A stretch of 8,772 nucleotides of DNA, taken from positions 1 to 8,772 of the forward strand of contig JAUVDE010000121.1 of NCBI GenBank assembly GCA_030595485.1. The letters run 5' to 3'. Below, one piece after another: positions 1 through 4,543 of this stretch. The stretch is from Draconibacterium sp. Its GTDB lineage: Bacteria; Bacteroidota; Bacteroidia; Bacteroidales; Prolixibacteraceae. Position 1 is the first letter of the stretch. Each line of letters opens with the position of its first letter. Below the pieces are notes generated by a model. It had not been told where the DNA came from, did no database searches, and was given only the letters and a program-made list of their open reading frames with translations. The position numbers were made by a program, and so were the translations under genes.

Positions 1-878
1 GCACAAACCAATCGAATATCTACAGGAATAGATTTATCGGAACCCAGACGCATAAATTCTCGGTTTTGAATAGCAGCCAATAGTTTGGCTTGTAAATGAA
101 AGGAGAGGTTGCCAATTTCATCGAGGAAAAGTGTGCCACGATTTGCGGTTTCGAATTTCCCAGCCCGGTTTTCACGTGCATCGGTGAAGGCACCTTTTAC
201 ATGTCCAAAAAGTTCACTTTCAAAAAGTGTTTCACTAATAGCACCCATATCTACATTTATCATCACCTCGCGGTAACGTAACGATTGTCGATGAATCTCC
301 CAGGCAATTAGTTCTTTTCCCGTACCATTTTCACCGGTAATTAAAATATTGGCATTGGTTTTTGCTACCTTTCCAACCATGTTAATCACTTTCATTAACT
401 GTGGCGACGAGCCAATTATAAATTTCTGACCGCGGTTTAACTCCTGTTTTAGTCCGGCCTCTTTTTGTTTCAATTTTCCAACTTCTGTTTTTGAGAAATT
501 AAGTTGAATGGCGGCTTTTACAGTTGCCAGAAGTTTGCTGTTGTCCCAAGGTTTAGGAACAAAGTCGGTAGCCCCTTGCTTAAGTGCTTTTACCGCTAAT
601 TCTACTTCGCTGTAGGCGGTTATTAATACAACCGAAATATCCGGATGATTCTTTTTTATTTCGCTGAGCCAATACAAACCTTCGTTTCCGGTATTAATAC
701 CAGCTTGAAAATTCATATCAAGAATTACCAGATTGTAGTTTCCAGTTCGTAATTCTTCGGGAATTCGATTTGGATTTGTAATACCTTTTACCGCATCAAA
801 TTCGGGTCCCAGCAAAATCTCTAGGGTGCTGATAATACTTTTGTTATCATCAACGATTAAAACATTGCCTTTTGCCAT
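1..878 (-). CDS. Sigma-54-dependent response regulator (NtrC family), partial
   Basis: This gene encodes a cytoplasmic two-component response regulator that, when phosphorylated, should act as an AAA+ enhancer-binding protein opening sigma-54 promoters. The 292 visible residues start at ATG 878-876 (MAKGNVLIVDD). The receiver domain covers about residues 5-120, with acidic pocket D10-D11, phosphoacceptor D54, T87 and K109. After a linker, the AAA+ domain begins near residue 153, with Walker A GENGTGKE at 182-189, the sigma-54 contact loop GAFTDA at 229-234 and Walker B LFLDEIGN at 250-257. The loop reads GAFTDA rather than the classical GAFTGA. The rest of the AAA+ domain and the expected Fis-type DNA-binding domain lie beyond the left edge, so the frame is open there. 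It is transcribed away from the efflux operon, and paired palindromes and sigma-54 promoters next to it make it the likely activator of that operon. A partner histidine kinase is probably encoded further left (inference). The family call is very secure; the regulatory target is inferred. Confidence 0.96.
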   Translation of the reverse strand, partial: MAKGNVLIVDDNKSIISTLEILLGPEFDAVKGITNPNRIPEELRTGNYNLVILDMNFQAGINTGNEGLYWLSEIKKNHPDISVVLITAYSEVELAVKALKQGATDFVPKPWDNSKLLATVKAAIQLNFSKTEVGKLKQKEAGLKQELNRGQKFIIGSSPQLMKVINMVGKVAKTNANILITGENGTGKELIAWEIHRQSLRYREVMINVDMGAISETLFESELFGHVKGAFTDARENRAGKFETANRGTLFLDEIGNLSFHLQAKLLAAIQNREFMRLGSDKSIPVDIRLVC

Positions 879-891
879 CGTAATTTTTTAT

Positions 892-923
892 CAAACTTAA
901 AGCCTTTCAAACTGAAAATCAAT
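892..923 (-). promoter_or_regulatory. Possible housekeeping promoter of the response regulator
   Basis: Read on the minus strand, TAAGTTTG (899-892) matches the Bacteroidota -7 consensus TAnnTTTG, and ATTG (923-920) is a three-of-four match to the -33 TTTG element, with 20 bp between them. It would give a very short leader before the ATG at 878. The match is short and the leader is tight, so this is tentative. No sigma-54 promoter faces the regulator. Confidence 0.25.
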
Positions 924-927
924 AAGG

Positions 928-967
928 TGTAAAAAATATTTACAATATGGTGTCAAATATTTTAACG
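928..967. promoter_or_regulatory. Paired palindromes, putative enhancer site of the sigma-54 activator (module 1)
   Basis: The first palindrome, at 928-944, is a perfect TGTAAA-AAATA-TTTACA. The second, at 951-967, is a degenerate copy, TGTCAA-ATATT-TTAACG, with 9 of 12 arm bases kept. Centres are 23 bp apart, about two helical turns. They lie at about -111 and -88 relative to the predicted sigma-54 start at 1047, a normal distance for upstream activating sequences of NtrC-type activators. The same pair recurs at 1534-1573 with identical spacing and identical distance to its promoter. Binding by the adjacent response regulator is inferred. The site is about 50 bp upstream of that regulator's start, so it could also mediate autoregulation. 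Confidence 0.8.
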
Positions 968-982
968 AAAGTATTTGCCGTG

Positions 983-995
983 AAATATGTAAGTA
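983..995 (+). promoter_or_regulatory. Conserved block AAATNNGTAAGTA between enhancer and promoter (module 1)
   Basis: AAATATGTAAGTA at 983-995 matches AAATTCGTAAGTA at 1589-1601 in 11 of 13 bases. Both lie at -64 to -52 of their predicted sigma-54 start sites, while the surrounding spacer is mostly unlike. It may be a degenerate activator half-site (TGTAAG resembles TGTAAA), a site for a DNA-bending protein, or a relic of promoter duplication. No known consensus was recognised. Confidence 0.45.
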
Positions 996-1020
996 CTAGA
1001 TATTCAGTGTTATATGTTCG

Positions 1021-1036
1021 TGGCATCGTTGTGGCA
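1021..1036 (+). promoter_or_regulatory. Sigma-54 promoter of the small secreted protein gene
   Basis: TGGCAT-CGTTG-TGGCA fits the sigma-54 consensus TGGCAC-N5-TTGCA, with the invariant GG (1022-1023) and GC (1034-1035) at the required spacing. The -12 element has G in place of the second T. With the -12 C at 1035, transcription should start near 1047, leaving a leader of about 26 nt before the ATG at 1073. The enhancer pair upstream and the sigma-54 activator gene next door support the call. Confidence 0.85.
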
Positions 1037-1059
1037 TTAATGTTTGAAACAATGTAAAC

Positions 1060-1066
1060 AGGAGGA
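1060..1066 (+). promoter_or_regulatory. Strong Shine-Dalgarno AGGAGGA of the small secreted protein
   Basis: AGGAGGA ends 6 nt before the ATG at 1073. Such a full anti-SD match is unusual in Bacteroidota, where most genes (including the pump genes here) lack one. It fixes the start codon and suggests strong translation once the sigma-54 promoter is active. Confidence 0.8.
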
Positions 1067-1072
1067 TTAGTC

Positions 1073-1525
1073 ATGAAAACAAAAAACAATGTTCAAAAAG
1101 CAGCACTGAAAATCACAACCGTTATCGTTAGTATCGTATTGATAGGTTTGAATGTTAATGCCCAAGGCTTATTTAGGGAGTTCATGTCAAACGATAAGTA
1201 TGAAGAAACTGGTTTTGCCTACGTGGCAAGTTCGAATTCATCGGGGGAAATTAATACGAATTCTTATTTGCATTCAGAATTTTATTTGCTTGAATCAGAA
1301 AATGATCTGGAAATAGAAGAATGGATGTTAGATGAAACCTATTTCAATTGTATGGTTCTGTATTCAGAAATTGAGATTGAACAGGCATTGGAAGTGGAAG
1401 ATTGGATGACAAATGAAAAATACTTCAATGTTCAGGAACTTGAAGTGAATACGGAGTTTAAGGATGAAGTGGAAACAGGATTGGAGTTGGAGAGCTGGAT
1501 GACTGATGATATTATTTGGAAATAA
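1073..1525 (+). CDS. Small secreted acidic protein with WM-motif repeats
   Basis: This 150-residue protein belongs to no family I can name. The N terminus is a Sec signal peptide: lysines at 2, 4, 9 and 13, a hydrophobic core at about 14-26 and a probable signal peptidase I site after NVNA, giving a mature protein from Q31. The mature part is strongly acidic and contains three clear copies of a 14-residue motif: LEIEEWMLDETYFN (79-92), LEVEDWMTNEKYFN (106-119) and LELESWMTDDIIWK (137-150, the exact C terminus). GLFREFMSNDKYEE (32-45), right after the signal peptide, looks like a diverged fourth copy. A tyrosine- and serine-rich linker covers about 46-72. There is no lipobox and no second membrane segment, so it should be periplasmic or exported. 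It is the first gene under the sigma-54 module and is followed 144 bp later by the TolC gene under a matching module. It may be an accessory, substrate or sensor of the pump; function is unknown. Confidence 0.9.
   Translation: MKTKNNVQKAALKITTVIVSIVLIGLNVNAQGLFREFMSNDKYEETGFAYVASSNSSGEINTNSYLHSEFYLLESENDLEIEEWMLDETYFNCMVLYSEIEIEQALEVEDWMTNEKYFNVQELEVNTEFKDEVETGLELESWMTDDIIWK
1307..1522 (+). repeat. Coding region of the three WM-motif protein repeats
   Basis: Three degenerate 42-bp coding units lie at 1307-1348, 1388-1429 and 1481-1522. They encode a shared pattern: leucine, glutamate, hydrophobic, glutamate, acidic or serine, Trp-Met, then Thr or Leu, Asn or Asp, acidic, and an aromatic end. 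The Trp residues are 27 and 31 codons apart. The DNA has diverged more than the protein pattern, which suggests an old internal duplication kept by selection. Confidence 0.75.
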
Positions 1526-1533
1526 CAATGATG

Positions 1534-1573
1534 TGTAAAATATATTTACAGATTGTTGTAAACAAATTTTACA
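1534..1573. promoter_or_regulatory. Paired palindromes, putative enhancer site of the sigma-54 activator (module 2)
   Basis: Two perfect palindromes are seen: TGTAAA-ATATA-TTTACA at 1534-1550 and TGTAAA-CAAAT-TTTACA at 1557-1573. The second extends by one more paired base on each side. Centres are 23 bp apart and sit at -111 and -88 of the predicted sigma-54 start at 1653, exactly as in module 1. The pair begins 8 bp after the stop codon of the small protein gene. These are the best-preserved copies in the window and define the motif. Binding by the divergent response regulator is inferred. Confidence 0.85.
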
Positions 1574-1588
1574 ATTCGACAAGAGAGT

Positions 1589-1601
1589 AAATTCGTAAGT
1601 A
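1589..1601 (+). promoter_or_regulatory. Conserved block AAATNNGTAAGTA between enhancer and promoter (module 2)
   Basis: AAATTCGTAAGTA is the counterpart of 983-995, at the same distance from both the palindromes and the sigma-54 promoter. The bases between are otherwise poorly conserved, apart from a CAGT at the same offset. Its role is unknown. Confidence 0.45.
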
Positions 1602-1626
1602 TGTTCATTACAGTTAGTTATATGGT

Positions 1627-1642
1627 TGGCACTGTTCTGGCA
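1627..1642 (+). promoter_or_regulatory. Sigma-54 promoter of the efflux operon
   Basis: TGGCAC-TGTTC-TGGCA has a perfect -24 element and the same T-to-G change in the -12 element as the promoter at 1021-1036. GG is at 1628-1629 and GC at 1640-1641. Predicted start is near 1653, giving a leader of only about 16 nt before the ATG at 1669. The spacer also shares GTT at its centre with the first promoter. This should drive the TolC gene and, by read-through, the downstream pump genes. Confidence 0.88.
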
Positions 1643-1668
1643 GTGTATTCCTAAAACAAAATCGGAAA

Positions 1669-3036
1669 ATGCAATTCAAACAAATATTTCTAGTAATAAT
1701 TTTACTCCCCCTTTGGGGGAATGGTGTTGTTGCCCAACAAAAATGGACACTAACACAGTGTATTTCGTATGCAATTGAAAACAACATTAATTTAAGAGAA
1801 TATGAAATATTAGAGCAATTATCGTTAGAACAAGTTAAACAGTCGAAACGAAATATGCTACCAGGGGTAGGCGCATCAACAAGTGCCGGATTAAATTTTG
1901 GACGTTCTATCGACCCAAATACCAATCGTTATGTCGATACCGAGTTTTTTAATAACTCATATGGGCTGAATTCGTCCATTGCAATTTTTGACGGATTCCG
2001 TCTGCAAAATCAAATTAAATATCAGAAATTCAGAAAACAGATATCGGAGTATAATCGTATTAATGCCACCGATGACCTTGCATTTGTTGTTATGGTTGCC
2101 TTTTTTGATGTAGTTTACTATCGTGGAATGCTGAATATAGCCGATGAACAAGTAGAAGCGTCAAAGCTAAATTTGAAAACAACTGAAAAGAAAGTAGAAG
2201 TTGGCTTAAAGGCCAAGACCGATTTGCTCGATATGCGTGCCAATTTGGAAAGAGAAGAACTCAATAAAATTCAAATTGACAATGCATTACGGACTGCTAC
2301 TCTGAAGTTGAAACAATTAATGAATTACATATCACGCGACAAAATGGATTTGATAGATGAATCGCCATTGGTTTATAGTGAGGAGATTAAAGAACCACAA
2401 CAATTATTTGACCAATTTACCAGCTGGTCGCCGTATTATCAATCGATTGAAGCGAACCTTAAAGCTACTGAAAAAGGCTTGTCTTTAAGCCGTTCAATGC
2501 TATATCCATCGCTTAGGGCAAGTGGCTCGGTAGCTACAGGTTTTTACGATACCAATACCGACGAATCAGGTGAAACTATAAAGTTTAAAGACCAGTTTAA
2601 AAATAATAGAAATCAATACCTTGGAGCTTCAATGAGTATTCCAATATTTAATCGATGGGCGGGACGCTCGGAAGTAAAAAGAGCAAAGTTGGAAATTGAA
2701 CGTGCTAAAACCAATTTGGAAGATGAAAAGCAAAAGATGTTTTTTGCTTTGGTTAATGACCTAAGCGATTTGGAAGCACTCAACAAGGAATACAATCAAT
2801 ATATAAAACGAACTGAAGTTGATGAATTAGCATTTAGAGCAGCCGAAAGGAAATTTGAACAGGGGCTTATTGATATTAACGACTACTATATTGCAAAAAA
2901 TCGCCTAGCCAATACGCAAAGCCAGGTTTTAAGGTCGCGTACCCAATGGGAAATAAAAATGAAAACACTCGACTTTTATAAAGGGCAACGCTTTTGGGAA
3001 AAAGCCCCCTCCAACTTCCCCAAGGGGGGGAGATAA
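1669..3036 (+). CDS. TolC-family outer membrane efflux protein
   Basis: This is the outer-membrane factor of a tripartite pump: a trimeric beta-barrel and alpha-helical tunnel that lets the inner-membrane transporter expel substrate across both membranes. The 455-residue length is normal for the family. A signal peptide covers residues 1-22 (GVVA, then QQKW), followed by the typical opening WTLTQCISYAIENN. Two OEP repeats follow, at about 28-225 and 245-440, each with long heptad-rich helices (for example LLDMRANLEREELNKIQID near 187-205). It starts 16 nt after the predicted sigma-54 start with no clear Shine-Dalgarno. Its last 11 residues (445-455, KAPSNFPKGGR) are encoded by a REP-like palindromic repeat, so the natural C terminus was probably different. 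The fusion-protein gene follows after 109 bp. The substrate cannot be told from sequence. Confidence 0.95.
   Translation: MQFKQIFLVIILLPLWGNGVVAQQKWTLTQCISYAIENNINLREYEILEQLSLEQVKQSKRNMLPGVGASTSAGLNFGRSIDPNTNRYVDTEFFNNSYGLNSSIAIFDGFRLQNQIKYQKFRKQISEYNRINATDDLAFVVMVAFFDVVYYRGMLNIADEQVEASKLNLKTTEKKVEVGLKAKTDLLDMRANLEREELNKIQIDNALRTATLKLKQLMNYISRDKMDLIDESPLVYSEEIKEPQQLFDQFTSWSPYYQSIEANLKATEKGLSLSRSMLYPSLRASGSVATGFYDTNTDESGETIKFKDQFKNNRNQYLGASMSIPIFNRWAGRSEVKRAKLEIERAKTNLEDEKQKMFFALVNDLSDLEALNKEYNQYIKRTEVDELAFRAAERKFEQGLIDINDYYIAKNRLANTQSQVLRSRTQWEIKMKTLDFYKGQRFWEKAPSNFPKGGR
1706..1720. repeat. GC palindrome inside the TolC signal-peptide codons
   Basis: TCCCCC-TTT-GGGGGA is a perfect 6-bp inverted repeat within the codons for the hydrophobic signal core (LLPLWGN). 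It stands out in AT-rich surroundings and resembles the core of the repeats at 3003-3126. In the mRNA it could fold about 50-70 nt after the predicted start. It may be a decayed repeat core or chance. Confidence 0.45.
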
Positions 3037-3126
3037 AGAATTCAGTGAATGAGAAATATAAATGTAGAAAAGATTAAGTAAAACTACTTGCCCAGCTCCC
3101 CTCCCTTGGAGGGGTTGGGGGAGGCT
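3003..3126. repeat. REP-like inverted repeat doublet
   Basis: Two GC-rich units of about 30 bp lie in opposite orientation: 3003-3032 (starts AGCCCCCTCCAAC, ends GGGGGGGAG) and 3096-3126, whose reverse complement starts AGCCTCCCCCAAC and ends GGGAGGGGAG. They share most positions with one gap. Unit 2 contains a perfect 7-bp hairpin, CCCCTCC-CTT-GGAGGGG (3098-3114); unit 1 has the weaker CCCC-AA-GGGG. About 63 bp of AT-rich DNA separates them. This matches the plan of REP/BIME elements moved by REP-associated tyrosine transposases, and I recall similar palindromes in Bacteroidota genomes (not verified here). The left unit supplies the end of the TolC gene. Confidence 0.75.
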
Positions 3127-3145
3127 AATATTGATAAGCATGGGA

Positions 3146-4396
3146 ATGGATAAAAAAATTGAAAAGAAAAAAGGAATCAGACCAAAACATATTATCTGGA
3201 TTGTGGGAGGATTAGCATTTGCCTTTTTGCTGTACCAGGTTGTAACGGGCAGTAACGGTTCGGTTTATCGGGCTGAAAAAGACAAGCTTACTATTAGTAC
3301 CGTTGATGATGGTTTGTTTAACGATTACATCACCGTTATTGGGCAGGTAGAGCCAATTTCAACCATTTATTTGGATGTGGAAGAAGGTGGGAAAGTAGAA
3401 GAAATATTTATTGAAGAAGGCGAATTGGTGCAAAAAGATGACGTGATTTTAAGGTTGAAAAATAATGACCTGAATACACAGATTATGAATAGTGAGTCGC
3501 AGTTGGCTTACCATGCTAATGAGCTTCGAAATACTCAAATTAATATCGAGCAGCAGCAAATTTATAACCGTCGTTCTAAATTGCAGGTTGATTTACAAGT
3601 AACTCAAGCCAAAAGAAAATACAAGCAATACAAAGTATTATATAACGAAGAACTGGTGGCAAAAGAAGAGTATTTGCAAACTAAAGAAGAATACGAACTT
3701 TCGTTAAAAGAAAAGGAGTTAACCTATCAGAAATTTGTACAAGATTCCATTTTTCGTTCCAACCAAAAAAAGAACATGGACGAGAGTTTGGCCAATATGC
3801 GTAAGAATCTTGAAATGGCTCGATTGAGACTTGATAATCTAAATGTTAAAGCTCCTGCAAACGGACAACTTGGATTATTAAATGCCGAAATTGGTGAGTC
3901 GATTAACCGTGGGCAACGACTTGGTATGGTGAATATTCTTACCGACTTTAAAATAAACGCATTAATCGACGAACATTACATCGACCGGGTTCGCCGCGAT
4001 TTGCACTCATCGTTCGACCGTGGTGGAGTAGACTACCAACTAAAAGTTAAAAAAGTATACCCTGAAGTGCGTGAAGGACAGTTTGAAATTGATATGATTT
4101 TTGAAAGTGATAAACCTGATAATATTCGCACCGGACAAACTTACCACACTAAGCTGGAGTTGGGACAATCGGAAAAAGCAGTTCTAATACCCAAAGGTGG
4201 ATTTTTTCAAAGCACCGGAGGACAATGGGTTTATGTTTTAAATGAAAATGGTACTGAGGCAGAAAAACGTAGCATCAGAATCGGGAAACAAAATCCGCAA
4301 TACTACGAGGTTTTGGAAGGTTTAAAAGGAGGCGAGCAGGTAATAACATCGAGTTACGATTTGTTTGGCGATAACGATAGGATAGTTTTCAAGTAG
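3146..4396 (+). CDS. HlyD/MacA-type membrane fusion protein of an ABC efflux pump
   Basis: This periplasmic adaptor bridges the inner-membrane ABC permease and the TolC-type tunnel. Counting from the ATG at 3146 (MDKKIEKKKG, 416 residues), the basic N terminus is followed by one membrane anchor at about 15-34. The first half of a barrel-sandwich (lipoyl-like) domain is at about 66-106 (LDVEEGGKVEEIFIEEGELV), a long coiled-coil hairpin at about 108-232, and the second lipoyl half at about 234-262 (VKAPANGQLG). Beta-barrel and membrane-proximal domains follow to the end (VLIPKGGFF, GLKGGEQVI). The ATG at 3140 and a TTG at 3131 are in frame; 3146 is preferred because the resulting N terminus matches what I know of relatives. 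No Shine-Dalgarno is evident and the REP-like doublet abuts the start, so the spacer has been remodelled. No separate promoter is visible; expression presumably comes from the sigma-54 promoter at 1627. Confidence 0.93.
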   Translation: MDKKIEKKKGIRPKHIIWIVGGLAFAFLLYQVVTGSNGSVYRAEKDKLTISTVDDGLFNDYITVIGQVEPISTIYLDVEEGGKVEEIFIEEGELVQKDDVILRLKNNDLNTQIMNSESQLAYHANELRNTQINIEQQQIYNRRSKLQVDLQVTQAKRKYKQYKVLYNEELVAKEEYLQTKEEYELSLKEKELTYQKFVQDSIFRSNQKKNMDESLANMRKNLEMARLRLDNLNVKAPANGQLGLLNAEIGESINRGQRLGMVNILTDFKINALIDEHYIDRVRRDLHSSFDRGGVDYQLKVKKVYPEVREGQFEIDMIFESDKPDNIRTGQTYHTKLELGQSEKAVLIPKGGFFQSTGGQWVYVLNENGTEAEKRSIRIGKQNPQYYEVLEGLKGGEQVITSSYDLFGDNDRIVFK

Positions 4397-4543
4397 AAAG
4401 AAGTTAGTACAAAGTAGTAAGTCCCAGGTAATTAGTAAAAAAAATAGAGTAGAACAATTAATAAACCAAAATAAGTCAATCTAACAGATGCTGAAAAATT
4501 AGTATGTGGGCTTAGCCCTTATTAAAACTTTAAAATTTTTCTC
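4397..4543. other. AT-rich spacer with AGTA repeats between fusion protein and permease
   Basis: This 147-bp gap holds no open frame of note. Its left part and middle repeat AGTA-type words (AAGTAG, TTAGTA, AAGTAGTAAG, GAGTAGA, TTAGTA), suggesting remnants of a simple repeat. GGGC-TTA-GCCC at 4508-4518 is a small hairpin without a T tract. No sigma-54 element, TGTAAA palindrome or TAnnTTTG element was found, so the permease is probably read from upstream. Confidence 0.5.

Noticed and set aside
96..281. Plus-strand open frame of 61 codons
   Set aside because: It lies wholly inside the well-supported response regulator on the other strand and its product has no protein-like features.
928..1573. 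Repeated palindromes as a CRISPR array or riboswitch
   Set aside because: There are only two pairs of 17-bp AT-rich palindromes, located upstream of predicted transcription starts, without regular spacers or cas genes; operator or enhancer sites explain them.
1364..1582. Minus-strand open frame overlapping the small secreted protein
   Set aside because: It is antisense to a signal-peptide-bearing gene with a strong ribosome binding site and spans the paired palindromes; no independent support.
3096..3126. GC-rich hairpin as a rho-independent terminator
   Set aside because: No T tract follows the stem, a second inverted copy is present 63 bp away, and the operon continues directly after it; a REP-like element fits better.
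3131..3145. TTG start at 3131 or ATG at 3140 for the fusion protein
   Set aside because: Both are in frame, but TTG is rare and the N terminus MDKKIEKKKG from 3146 looks like relatives. The ATG at 3140 remains possible.
4508..4518. GGGC-TTA-GCCC hairpin before the first permease as a terminator
   Set aside because: The stem is only 4 bp and is followed by TTATTAAAAC rather than a T run.
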